This document shows, one piece after another, positions 1-7,137 of a stretch of 19,006 nucleotides of DNA. Location of the stretch: NCBI GenBank assembly GCA_026390195.1, contig JAPLGK010000072.1, forward strand, positions 1 to 19,006, read 5' to 3'. The translations under genes and the position numbers were made by a program. Origin of the DNA: Caldisericota bacterium. GTDB taxonomy: Bacteria; Caldisericota; Caldisericia; Cryosericales; Cryosericaceae. Numbering within the stretch: the first letter of the stretch is position 1; each line of letters starts with the position of its first letter. The notes beneath the pieces are model-generated. The model did not search any database, had not been told where the DNA came from, and worked only from the letters and a program-made list of their open reading frames with translations.

Positions 1-2
1 AG

Positions 3-572
3 CATGATGACCCGGGCTATGCTCTCAGGGCAGGCAGTGTCGGTTCGGTGTGCATGCATTTCGGCGGTCTCGTGGGCGATCAGACTGTCGGCAGCATGGT
101 GGCAGACCTCGACAAGTCAGGGCCCGTCGCATGGGTCACGGGCGCATCGGCGCCGTGCATCGCTCTGTTCAAGCCGATCGCGCTGGATGCCGACGGCTCC
201 GGGATGTTCGGTGAGAACCAGCAGGAAGAGGCGCTCAACTACTGGCTCGAGAACGAGCGCATCTCTCGGAACCTGCAGAACAACTATGCCGAGAAGCACC
301 AGGCTATCGAGAAGCTGCGAGCCCCGCTCGAACAGCGCTTCGAGGAGATGATGGCAGATGCCGCACCGGAGTACCACAAGCAAGCTGCGCGGGAGTGCTT
401 CGAGCTTGAGAAAGAGTATCGTGGTTCCGTCTGGAAAGCGATTGAGCCACTGGACCACCCGACGAGACACTCCCCCCTGTTCTCCATGCAATGGCGCGGG
501 AGAACAGAGAACTCCTTCGTCGGTGGCCCGCCTACTCGCAGTCCTCGGAGAACGCCTCGACGATGTAGGTGA
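3..572 (+). CDS. C-terminal part of a secernin-like C69-family peptidase (5' end outside window)
   Basis: The frame is open from the window edge, so the start lies upstream; 189 residues are visible. Residues just after the edge read SVCMHFGGLVGDQTVGSM and then WVTGASAPCIALFKP. These match the conserved middle/C-terminal blocks of secernins and C69 dipeptidases, which are N-terminal-nucleophile hydrolases. The catalytic N-terminal cysteine would be in the missing part, so activity cannot be judged here. A helical, charged stretch follows (ENERISRNLQNNYAEKHQAI), as in the family's C-terminal region. The last residues are Arg/Pro-rich, look unlike the rest, and overlap the convergent amrA gene by 41 bp. 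The natural end or a frameshift near 520-560 should therefore be treated with caution. Family assignment is from recognised motifs; the substrate is unknown. Confidence 0.75.
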   Translation, partial: HDDPGYALRAGSVGSVCMHFGGLVGDQTVGSMVADLDKSGPVAWVTGASAPCIALFKPIALDADGSGMFGENQQEEALNYWLENERISRNLQNNYAEKHQAIEKLRAPLEQRFEEMMADAAPEYHKQAARECFELEKEYRGSVWKAIEPLDHPTRHSPLFSMQWRGRTENSFVGGPPTRSPRRTPRRCR

Positions 573-1107
573 AGACTCTCAGACCCGGCTGAGAGAGACT
601 CTCCGTGTGGAGCCCAGCCTTGTGGCAAAGAGCCTCTAGGAATCCATGAACGTTGGGTAGCTGCTCCCAGACCTGTGGCAGGAACGTGGCCTGATAGACG
701 CCACGCTGAAGAATGACGCCGGGACGTGTTGCTGCCAGCTTCGATTGAAGGTCCGCCAGTGAGGAAAACGCGAGCTCAGCCGGAAGAGAAAGCAGAGAGA
801 GCTCGATACACAGACCTGCAAACTCCGCCTCCTCGACGGGTTCGAACCGTGGGTCGTTGAAGGCCGCCGAAAGCGCATTGGACGCAACCGCCTGAACTAG
901 AGGAGAGACAGGCATGATCGTTCCGATGCAGCCTCGAAGCTCTCCGTGCTCAGTCAGCGTGACAAACACTCCTTGATCCTGCCAGAACTTGTCGTCAGGG
1001 AATTCTTCGCGCGTCGGCGTCAGTTCGTGTGCGTCCAGCAGCCGCATGCGGATCGATTCACGTGCCAGCAGAAGCAACTGAAGGCGTTCACGTTCATTCA
1101 TGCCCAT
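532..1107 (-). CDS. amrA: AMMECR1-domain protein (AmmeMemoRadiSam system protein A)
   Basis: This 191-residue protein contains the AMMECR1 hallmark LRGCIG (residues 57-62), followed by the conserved AAFNDPRFEPV block (81-91) and a domain-length C-terminus ending FTYIVEAFSEDCE. Its length fits the family. The biochemical role of AMMECR1 is not established; it commonly co-occurs with Memo and a radical SAM protein, exactly as here. The start at 1107 is preferred because a GGAG sits 7 nt upstream; a second ATG two codons later (1101) is less well spaced. The frame extends further upstream inside amrB, but that part has no family similarity. It overlaps the end of amrB by 14 bp, consistent with translational coupling, and is the last gene of the five-gene operon. 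Its 3' end runs into the convergent peptidase gene, and no terminator was seen. Confidence 0.9.
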   Translation of the reverse strand: MGMNERERLQLLLLARESIRMRLLDAHELTPTREEFPDDKFWQDQGVFVTLTEHGELRGCIGTIMPVSPLVQAVASNALSAAFNDPRFEPVEEAEFAGLCIELSLLSLPAELAFSSLADLQSKLAATRPGVILQRGVYQATFLPQVWEQLPNVHGFLEALCHKAGLHTESLSQPGLRVFTYIVEAFSEDCE

Positions 1108-1903
1108 TCCTGTTCTCCCAGAAGCCAATTGACGCATATCCGACGACAGCGGACTTGTCCCCTGCAGTGTCACCGGAATTCCTGTATTCGACGAGACGGG
1201 ACCTCCAACCACATGCGCGTGCCATGGCGAGGATCGTCCTGATCGGCATGAACCCGCAGGCATCGTTGCCACCCAGCTTGCCACTCTCTCCCTTCAAGAT
1301 GTGCCCGATCGTGGCGCGGTCATGTTCCACTGCCATATCATATGGATCGTAGTGACTGAGGTCGCTGGAGGCGACGACGAGCATGTGTGGAAGATTCAGT
1401 GCCAGGAGCTCTTGAGCCAGGCTCGCCGCGTCCACCTCTCCCAGCACCAATGGAATGATGCTGAAGTTCCCCAGGGATACCTGCAGGAATGGCAACTGCA
1501 CCTCGACCGCGTGCTCCATGGCGTGGGCCTGACCGGACGTGAAAACTAAGGGGCCCCTCGTCAGCAGCTTCGCTGAATCCGAAACGTTGATGTCTCCCAG
1601 TGGCGTTCGGAACACGTCTGCTTCCGGCAGTGCCGCACCCTTGAACCATACGTGGTGACTCGGGGCGAGCACGACTACCGTGGCACGCGCAGATTTGTCC
1701 AGACTTGCGAGACAGGCGTAGCCGCTTCCCGCCACTGGACCCGAGTACACGTACCCGGCATGAGGAACAATTAACCCCCTGCACGCGGCGCCGGCTGTGT
1801 CTGCCAGCAAACGTGCGCCCCCGATGTATCCCTCGACGTCCCTGCGCAGTTCGCGTGCCTGCGCCGGGTAGAACTGTCCGGCAACGACGGCTTTTCGTAT
1901 CAT
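1094..1903 (-). CDS. amrB: Memo-like protein (AmmeMemoRadiSam system protein B)
   Basis: This 269-residue protein of the Memo / extradiol-dioxygenase-like fold begins MIRKAVVAGQFYPA, the typical family start. Family motifs follow in order: VPHAGYVYSGPVAG (around 47-59), APSHHVWF (80-87), EHAVEVQLPFL (130-140), VASSDLSHYDPYD (177-189) and ACGFMPIRTIL (215-225). H48, H83 and C216 correspond to the His/His/Cys metal-binding set known from human MEMO1, so metal binding is likely. Bacterial function is unknown. The start codon overlaps the amrS stop as ATGA, with a GGGGGTGG-type ribosome-binding site just upstream. The tight coupling to a radical SAM gene and to AMMECR1 suggests the three products act in one process. 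Confidence 0.93.
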   Translation of the reverse strand: MIRKAVVAGQFYPAQARELRRDVEGYIGGARLLADTAGAACRGLIVPHAGYVYSGPVAGSGYACLASLDKSARATVVVLAPSHHVWFKGAALPEADVFRTPLGDINVSDSAKLLTRGPLVFTSGQAHAMEHAVEVQLPFLQVSLGNFSIIPLVLGEVDAASLAQELLALNLPHMLVVASSDLSHYDPYDMAVEHDRATIGHILKGESGKLGGNDACGFMPIRTILAMARACGWRSRLVEYRNSGDTAGDKSAVVGYASIGFWENRNGHE

Positions 1904-2910
1904 CGGTCCACCCCCTTGATGTGAGCCCGGCACCTCGGACAGGTCAGGCCCGTACTGGCTGTCACGGCGTAGCCATTCCGTTCTACCACTGTTGCCCCAC
2001 ACTGTGGGCACACCGTATCGCTGGCTTCATCGTGGGCCGAAAGATTCCCCGAATAGACATGCAGCAGTCCTTCCTCACGTCCGACCTGCACCGCCCTCTC
2101 GATTGAAGCAGCCGGCGTGATCGGCGTATCCAGCATGTGATACGTCGGAAAGAACCGCGAGACGTGCCACGGCATCGCGGGGTCGATGGACGCGACGAAG
2201 TGGGCCATAGCCCTCAGTTCATGCTGACTGTCGTTGAGCCCGGGGATGATCAGCGACGTGATCTCCTCCCAGGCTCCTGCGTCATGGATCACTCGTATGG
2301 CATCGAGGACAGGCTGGAGGCGCCCACCGCACACGCGTCGGTAGAAGTCATCGGAAAACGACTTCAGGTCGATATTGTAGGCATCGATCAGGGGCAGCGC
2401 TTCATCCAGAAGCTCACGGGAGTAGAAGCCATTGGACACGAACACTGTGCGCAAGCCGGCCCCTCTTGCCTGTACGGCGATGTCCAGGGCATACTCCGCC
2501 CACACTGCAGGCTCATTGTATGTGCAGGCGATCGATGACGCTCCCTGTCGCAGTGCCAGTTGCACGACGGCTTCCGGGTCCAGGAAGGGCAGACGGGACA
2601 GCGCGTCATCGGCATCTCGCGCCTGCGAGAGCTCGTAGTTCTGGCAGAAGGCGCACGTAAAATTGCACCCGAATGTGCCCAGGGAGAGCGCGGTCGATCC
2701 GGGAAGGAAGTGATACAGCGGCTTCTTCTCAATGGGGTCGAGGGCGACAGATGCCGGGAGACCATACACCATGGATTGCAGTTTTCCCTGAACAGTGCGA
2801 CGCACACCACACAGTCCATTTCTCCCTTCGGCGACCACACACCCGTGAGCGCAGGCAAGACACTTGACGGCCCCGCCCTCCTGCACGTGACTAAGCCTCG
2901 CTGGCGTCAT
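1900..2910 (-). CDS. amrS: AmmeMemoRadiSam system radical SAM enzyme
   Basis: This 336-residue radical SAM protein has the [4Fe-4S] motif CNFTCAFC at C82, C86 and C89. An N-terminal cysteine cluster (C17, C20, C24, C34; CLACAHGC...LCGVR) is typical of this PflA-like subfamily. A C-terminal zinc-ribbon-like pair follows (CPQC at 301-304, CPRC at 324-327). It should cleave SAM to methionine and a 5'-deoxyadenosyl radical; its substrate is unknown. The start is set by the ATGA overlap with the pncC stop and a very strong GGAGGAGAGG just upstream. The frame stays open farther upstream, but only as a shadow of pncC. The gene is fourth-from-promoter neighbour to amrB and amrA, whose coupling supports a shared system. 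Confidence 0.93.
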   Translation of the reverse strand: MTPARLSHVQEGGAVKCLACAHGCVVAEGRNGLCGVRRTVQGKLQSMVYGLPASVALDPIEKKPLYHFLPGSTALSLGTFGCNFTCAFCQNYELSQARDADDALSRLPFLDPEAVVQLALRQGASSIACTYNEPAVWAEYALDIAVQARGAGLRTVFVSNGFYSRELLDEALPLIDAYNIDLKSFSDDFYRRVCGGRLQPVLDAIRVIHDAGAWEEITSLIIPGLNDSQHELRAMAHFVASIDPAMPWHVSRFFPTYHMLDTPITPAASIERAVQVGREEGLLHVYSGNLSAHDEASDTVCPQCGATVVERNGYAVTASTGLTCPRCRAHIKGVDR

Positions 2911-3431
2911 CTCCTCTCCTCCGCCCCAGGCGGGGTTGTCTCTAAAAGCCGGATAGCCAGCCAAAGAGCTGCACGTGTCGATTCGACGCGGATGTGGCGT
3001 CGGTCCCCGTCCAGCAGTAGTCGCTCCACTGTGCGCGCCCATGGCGTCGCGCAAGCCACGAACACGGTTCCGACAGGCGTACCCCTGTCGTCCGACGCCG
3101 GTCCGGCTACTCCTGTCGTCGCGAGCTCTACCTGCACGTTCAGCCTCTCGGTGCAGCCCTGGGCCATGGCTTCCGCCACCTCGGCGCTGGCAGCGCCGCA
3201 CTGCTCCAGCAGTTCGGCCGGCACCCCCAACAGCGCTGTCTTTCCCCGGTCCGTGTAGCCAATCACGCCGCCCATGTATGATACCGACGCTCCCGGCACG
3301 GCAGTAATGGTTGCTCCGACCATCCCTCCAGTCAGCGACTCAGCCGTGCCCAGACGCCAGCCCCGCTGAGCCAAGACGTTCAAGAGTGCTCCGGCAACCG
3401 CCAGGAGATCCTCGTCCGCGTCTTCGCTCAT
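2907..3431 (-). CDS. pncC: CinA C-terminal-domain protein, nicotinamide-nucleotide amidase (PncC type)
   Basis: This 174-residue protein consists of the CinA C-terminal domain alone, without the N-terminal MoCF-like domain of full CinA. Visible motifs are TAESLTGG (29-36, with the family's catalytic serine S32), GYTDRGKTALLGV (58-70, with the conserved lysine K64), and TGVAGP (106-111) followed by GTPVGTVFVA. Family members hydrolyse nicotinamide mononucleotide to nicotinate mononucleotide in pyridine-nucleotide salvage; some CinA-like proteins are linked to competence. The ATG overlaps the mtaD stop (ATGA), and the last codons overlap the amrS start. The activity is inferred from the family, and its metabolic link to this operon is unclear. 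Confidence 0.88.
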   Translation of the reverse strand: MSEDADEDLLAVAGALLNVLAQRGWRLGTAESLTGGMVGATITAVPGASVSYMGGVIGYTDRGKTALLGVPAELLEQCGAASAEVAEAMAQGCTERLNVQVELATTGVAGPASDDRGTPVGTVFVACATPWARTVERLLLDGDRRHIRVESTRAALWLAIRLLETTPPGAEERR

Positions 3432-4720
3432 CCACCCGCCAGGCGGCGCGCCCTCCGTGCCGCCTCAAATCGCACCTTGTCGATGTCAATGCCCATCAAC
3501 CGCCTGTGCTCCATGACCCAGGAGCCGGCAACCATGACCGAGTCGACAGCCCGACTGTTTGCTGACCAGAGGAGATGGGAGACCACGTTGTTCTTCGGAC
3601 AGAAGGATTCGTCCTCGAGGTCCCAGAAGACCAGGTCTGCTGCGGCCCCCTTGCTCAGCGTGCCCACGTCATCAAACGCGAGAGCACGAGCTCCGTTGGC
3701 GGTCGCCATCGCAAGGAGACTGGCGTTGCTGATACCCGAGGCGTCCATGGTCGAACCTTTCATGACCAGACCCAGTACGCGCAATTCCTCCAGCATGTCG
3801 ACGTTGTCATTGCTCGCCGCCCCGTCCGTTCCGACGCAAAGGTTCACTCCGCTTCCCAACAGGAGCCTGTAGTCGGCGATACCGGACCCGAGCTTGAGGT
3901 TGCTCCGGACGTTCAGGGCAATGCTTGCCCCCGCGTCACGCAGGATTTCCGCATCACGGGCGGTCATATGGACACAGTGGGCAGCAAGGAGTCGCGGCGG
4001 ATTCTCGAAGTATCCCTGGTCAGCGTAGTACGAGATGGGAGACGCCCCATACGCCGCAGTGAAATCCTCGATTTCCTTGCGTGTCTCGTGAAGGTGAAAC
4101 TGCACGATGACGCCAAGATCGCGTGCTCGCTCGAAGTTCTCCCGGACAAATGCGGGTGTCGTGGTATACGGCGCGTGCGGCCCGAAACTCGCCTTGATCC
4201 GTCCGTCGGCCTTGTTGTTCCAGCGCACGACGAATTCTTCGGACTTCTCCAGCTTGGCCCGCTCGTCGTCAAGGGATGCGGTACCTGTCGAGAGATTGGC
4301 TCGTACGCCTGCCTCGTCGACAGCCCGGGCCACATCGTCTTCGAAGAAGTACATCTCGGCGAACGTCGTCGTCCCGGACATGATGCCTTCGGCCAGCGTA
4401 AGCAAGGTACCATAGTAGATGTCGTCACCATTCATGAGAGCTTCGCGTGGAAACATGTATTTCTGCAGCCACATATCGAGAGGCACTTCGTCGGCAAGCC
4501 CGCGCAGGAGCGTCATGGCAAGGTGCCCATGGGCGTTGACAAACCCAGGAGTAACCAAGTACCTCGACGCGTCAACGACGCTGGCGCTCACAGGCGTATC
4601 CACGTGGTCAGCGATGCGTCCAATCTTCATTCCGTCCACAAGGATATCCACGACCCGTGTCGCGTCATAGCCTCCCCGTCCAGTATCAAGTATGCTGGCT
4701 GATCTCAATACTCTTACCAT
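3428..4720 (-). CDS. mtaD: 5-methylthioadenosine / S-adenosylhomocysteine deaminase (amidohydrolase)
   Basis: This 430-residue amidohydrolase has the full metal and active-site set: NAHGHLAMTLLRG (H64, H66), PHAPYT (H182), FHLHET (H209, H211, E212), AAHCVH (H248) and CVGTDGAASND (D299). SNLKLGSG near 273-280 is typical of the MtaD/SahD group. The family deaminates MTA and SAH to the inosine forms; related DadD enzymes also act on 5'-deoxyadenosine. The ATG at 4720 has AAAGGAG 8 nt upstream; an in-frame ATG farther out (4762) lacks this support. It is the first gene of the operon and follows the speD-speE terminator. The neighbourhood contains an MTA producer (SpeE) and a 5'-deoxyadenosine producer (AmrS), which fits its substrate range. 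Confidence 0.93.
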   Translation of the reverse strand: MVRVLRSASILDTGRGGYDATRVVDILVDGMKIGRIADHVDTPVSASVVDASRYLVTPGFVNAHGHLAMTLLRGLADEVPLDMWLQKYMFPREALMNGDDIYYGTLLTLAEGIMSGTTTFAEMYFFEDDVARAVDEAGVRANLSTGTASLDDERAKLEKSEEFVVRWNNKADGRIKASFGPHAPYTTTPAFVRENFERARDLGVIVQFHLHETRKEIEDFTAAYGASPISYYADQGYFENPPRLLAAHCVHMTARDAEILRDAGASIALNVRSNLKLGSGIADYRLLLGSGVNLCVGTDGAASNDNVDMLEELRVLGLVMKGSTMDASGISNASLLAMATANGARALAFDDVGTLSKGAAADLVFWDLEDESFCPKNNVVSHLLWSANSRAVDSVMVAGSWVMEHRRLMGIDIDKVRFEAARRARRLAGG

Positions 4721-4741
4721 CGTGCACGCTCCTTTTCCTAT

Positions 4742-4750
4742 ATCATAGCA
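4742..4750 (-). promoter_or_regulatory. Extended -10 promoter candidate for the mtaD operon
   Basis: Read on the minus strand, the gap after the speE terminator contains TGCTATGAT, an extended -10 (TGn plus a 5/6 match to TATAAT). No good -35 hexamer lies 16-18 nt upstream, which extended -10 promoters can tolerate. Transcription would start near 4735, leaving a leader of about 15 nt that carries the mtaD ribosome-binding site. Confidence 0.4.
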
Positions 4751-4773
4751 AATGTCACACAAATCTCGCTAGC

Positions 4774-4801
4774 GAAAGGCCCGCCCCTGTCGGGGCGGGC
4801 C
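4774..4801 (-). terminator. Rho-independent terminator of speD-speE
   Basis: A perfect 10-bp GC-only stem (4778-4787 with 4792-4801) encloses a 4-nt loop. On the minus strand it is followed by TTTCGC, so the U-tract is short. It lies 27 nt past the speE stop and before the mtaD promoter candidate, so it separates the two operons. The stem is very strong; the weak U-run leaves some doubt about efficiency. Confidence 0.75.
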
Positions 4802-4827
4802 GAAACATGCATCGTAAACCAGCAGGT

Positions 4828-5754
4828 CTAGATGCCCTTTGGGGCTATGCCGAATGACTTGCCGTCTTCAAGAGGCTCGCCGGGTGTCGAGAGCATGCCC
4901 CGTATGTCCTTGGGCATGCGGAAGATGCGCTCATGGGTCACGCCGTCGTAGAACTTCAGAACGCTGGTGTCCCCAACGCGATCAGCCAGGATCATGTCGA
5001 CCGTGGCTGCATCCATATCCAGTGGATCATTCTTCTTGGAAGCCAGAACATACGACCAAGGAACATCGTACGCGCCGATATAAGAATACAGCGAACGAGC
5101 GATCGGGAAAACCGAACGTATGGTGTCGAGAATCCTCTTGTGGACTGCAACATTCGTCGGCTTCAGATAGGACGAAGTAACACAGAGGGTACCACCCTCG
5201 TCTAGAACGCGGAATGCTTGCTGATAGAACTCCTTCGTGAACAGGACAATAGACGGCCCACCCTCGAAGAGATCGGTCAGGTCTTCGATGATCACGCTGT
5301 AGGAGTGGTCAGGCTGAGCCTCAATGAATTTACGGGCGTCCTCGAAGTGCATCCCGACCCTGGGGTCGTGAAACGCGCCCTGATGATACTCCGGCAGGTA
5401 CTGCTCATACAACTGATTGGCTTCCTCGTCGATGTCGCACATGTCGATGTGCTCGACCGACTTGAAGCGCAGCAGTTCGCGCAGAGACGCACCTTCACCG
5501 CCTCCGACCACAAGCACCCTGCGCGGGTTCGGATGACAGACCATCGCCGGCTCGTTCAGGCACTCGTGATAGATGTATTCGTCCTTCACGGAACTCTGAC
5601 AGTCGCCATCGAGAATCAACATCTTGCCATAGTGCTCAGACTCGACGATTTCTACCGTCTGATACTTGGTCTTCCTGGTGGCAATCACGCCAGTGAGCGC
5701 GTGGAGGTGAACCTCCCCGGGCTCAAATGTGTCATGATACCACTGCCATGCCAT
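4828..5754 (-). CDS. speE: Polyamine aminopropyltransferase (spermidine synthase family)
   Basis: This 308-residue SpeE-family enzyme transfers the aminopropyl group of decarboxylated SAM to a polyamine and releases MTA. Motifs seen are ILDGDCQSSVKDEYIYHE (47-64), the nucleotide-binding VVGGGEGASLREL (82-94), the acidic MCDIDEE (105-111) and IIEDLTDLFEGGPS (155-168), with D158 at the usual catalytic Asp position. The loop reads EDLTD rather than the usual DSSDPxGP. That resembles Thermus-type enzymes that use agmatine or longer polyamines, so the acceptor need not be putrescine. The ATG is 9 nt after GGAGG and overlaps the speD end by 23 bp, so the two are co-translated. The final residues KSFGIAPKGI are followed 27 nt later by the terminator. 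Confidence 0.93.
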   Translation of the reverse strand: MAWQWYHDTFEPGEVHLHALTGVIATRKTKYQTVEIVESEHYGKMLILDGDCQSSVKDEYIYHECLNEPAMVCHPNPRRVLVVGGGEGASLRELLRFKSVEHIDMCDIDEEANQLYEQYLPEYHQGAFHDPRVGMHFEDARKFIEAQPDHSYSVIIEDLTDLFEGGPSIVLFTKEFYQQAFRVLDEGGTLCVTSSYLKPTNVAVHKRILDTIRSVFPIARSLYSYIGAYDVPWSYVLASKKNDPLDMDAATVDMILADRVGDTSVLKFYDGVTHERIFRMPKDIRGMLSTPGEPLEDGKSFGIAPKGI

Positions 5755-6157
5755 CTCTCATAACCTCCGTCTCGACGACCGAGTGCCCATAAACGCCTGG
5801 ACGCCCCTCGATCTCCTGTCCACGAGCAATCTCTGTCTTGACGATTGTCGTTGCCTCAAACTTCTCAGCTGCATACTCCATGGCCCGCCATGGATCAGTC
5901 TTTTCTCCACAGGTATAAACGTCTAGGGCAGCGTATCCGTACTCAGGCCATGTGTGAATGGACAGATGCGACTCGGAGATCACTACTACCCCACTAACCC
6001 CCTGAGGAGTAAAATGGTGAAACGCCAATTCCAGGATCTCTGCATTTGCTTGCAGAGCAGACTCGCGCAAGATCTCCTTAACTCTGTCCAGATCGTTCAA
6101 GACATCCGGATTACACCCAGAGACCTCGACTACCATGTGTCTACCTTCGGTGCGCAT
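5732..6157 (-). CDS. speD: S-adenosylmethionine decarboxylase proenzyme, class 1B
   Basis: This 141-residue proenzyme decarboxylates SAM to the aminopropyl donor used by SpeE. It self-cleaves within ISESHLSIHTWPEYGYAALD; the Glu62-Ser63 bond gives a beta chain and a pyruvoyl-capped alpha chain. With the ATG at 6157 as start, the N-terminus MRTEGRHMVVEV aligns with known short bacterial/archaeal SpeD proteins. The key residues then fall at S63, H68 and C83, the same numbering as the Thermotoga enzyme. An in-frame GTG at 6169 is possible, but it sits too close to the AAAGGGGG ribosome-binding site. The gene is first in a two-gene operon with speE and has a well-formed promoter upstream. Confidence 0.95.
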   Translation of the reverse strand: MRTEGRHMVVEVSGCNPDVLNDLDRVKEILRESALQANAEILELAFHHFTPQGVSGVVVISESHLSIHTWPEYGYAALDVYTCGEKTDPWRAMEYAAEKFEATTIVKTEIARGQEIEGRPGVYGHSVVETEVMRDGMAVVS

Positions 6158-6222
6158 CTCGACCACCACCCCCTTTCAAAGATTAGTAAAGTAAGGATGA
6201 GGACGTTACTTTAACGCGTAGC

Positions 6223-6250
6223 ATCATACCAGCAATCGCCCGGATTGCAA
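6223..6250 (-). promoter_or_regulatory. Promoter of speD-speE (sigma-70 type, extended -10)
   Basis: On the minus strand, TTGCAA (6245-6250) and TATGAT (6223-6228) are separated by 16 nt. The -10 is preceded by TGG, giving an extended TGn motif. The start would be near 6216, leaving a leader of about 60 nt. That leader contains a small inverted repeat (CGTTA-3 nt-TAACG, near 6204-6217) close to the expected start, which could be an operator or chance. Confidence 0.6.
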
Positions 6251-6591
6251 TGACGATGGGCCTCACGTATGCACGTCCGTGACAAGGCATAAGGGGGACA
6301 GGAAGGCAAGTCGGCGCCTGGACCAAAAACCATATGCCCATCGCACCGAACCCTAACCCTGGACGCATCCACCCCTTAGGCATGAAGGTCGCTGGCAGTG
6401 ATCTGAAGTCCAAGAATATCAGCAGCAAGTATTGGGCGGCACTCGGCCAGGTGAGCTGGACAGACTATGTGGTGCACGTCAGGATTTCTTCGATTCCATT
6501 AGGAGTAATTGTGTCACCCTCTTGCTCAATGATGACCACTCTTGTTGCATTTTCGCTTATGCTTGTCCAACCTCTCTTCTTTCACTACTCC
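6251..6591. other. Gap between speD promoter and minor-pilin genes; no convincing gene
   Basis: About 340 bp with intermediate base composition. A plus-strand frame is open from about 6283 to 6609 and contains WAALGQVSWTDYVVHVR. It lacks a ribosome-binding site and a recognised family, and it runs antisense into the end of the next gene. On the minus strand, a 38-codon stretch (6465-6581) reads ATRVVIIEQEGDTITPNGIE but has no clear start. Either could be a decayed gene fragment. No tRNA or clear terminator was seen. Confidence 0.4.
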
Positions 6592-7137
6592 CTATTGAGC
6601 ATAGTTTAGCAAGTAGATCATTTTTTGCAGAGAAGTGCCGGTGCTTGAGACAAGACTGATAGAAAGGGTGTACGGGGCGGAAGAGGAGAGCGTTGCAGTG
6701 AAGCTCTGGGCAATGCCGGGTTCAAGACCTGCTGGGAAAATCGAGAGGGTTGGACTTGCAGATGTTCCAATGCCACGTCCAAAAACTGAACTTGCAGTCC
6801 CAGCATCATCAAGCTCGTATTGGCAGTAAAGAGGTTGTATTGCTTTTTTGCTTCCATCGCTATTCGCATCAACATAGGTGAAGGCAATTCTGTAAGGATT
6901 TCCTGTTGTGATTGCGATACTTCCGTTATTTGCCCTTCTTATTCTTTGCTCAATGTCCTGCATGATCACATTCATTGCATATTGTCCTTTGATATCCTCC
7001 GTACCATAAACCTGGTTTCTAGCAATTTGAGACATGAGCGTTGCAACTGGTATCGCGAGTATGGCGATTATTGCAATGACAATCGCCTCTTCAACGAGAG
7101 TAAAACCTCTTCTCCTATATGCCCGCATTTGTACCAT
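6592..7137 (-). CDS. Type IV minor prepilin, PilW/GspJ-like
   Basis: This 181-residue protein starts with a class III prepilin leader, RRRG followed by FTLVEEAIVIAIIAILAI. Cleavage would be at G11/F12, with the conserved Glu at mature position 5, followed by one hydrophobic helix. The segment after the helix (VYGTEDIKGQYAMNVIMQDIEQRIRRANNG) resembles the PilW/GspJ family, where DIEQRIRRA is typical. The rest is a Ser/Thr-rich beta domain without recognised motifs. It is the last gene of a three-gene set and overlaps the previous gene by 23 bp. The ribosome-binding site is weak (GAAGAA), so an ATG three codons in (7128) is possible. Codon use is more AT-rich than in the pilus core genes downstream. 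Confidence 0.8.
   Translation of the reverse strand: MVQMRAYRRRGFTLVEEAIVIAIIAILAIPVATLMSQIARNQVYGTEDIKGQYAMNVIMQDIEQRIRRANNGSIAITTGNPYRIAFTYVDANSDGSKKAIQPLYCQYELDDAGTASSVFGRGIGTSASPTLSIFPAGLEPGIAQSFTATLSSSAPYTLSISLVSSTGTSLQKMIYLLNYAQ

Noticed and set aside
838..849. GGGTTCGAACCG, like a tRNA T-arm
   Set aside because: It lies inside amrA, encoding the conserved NDPRFEPVEE region, and no acceptor, D or anticodon arms can be formed around it.
3575..4702. 375-codon open frame on the plus strand
   Set aside because: It is fully antisense to the well-supported mtaD gene, has no family motifs and no ribosome-binding site; it is a codon-structure shadow.
6334..6609. 91-codon plus-strand frame
   Set aside because: No ribosome-binding site and no recognised family, and it overlaps the 3' end of the minor prepilin in antisense; noted only as a possible fragment.
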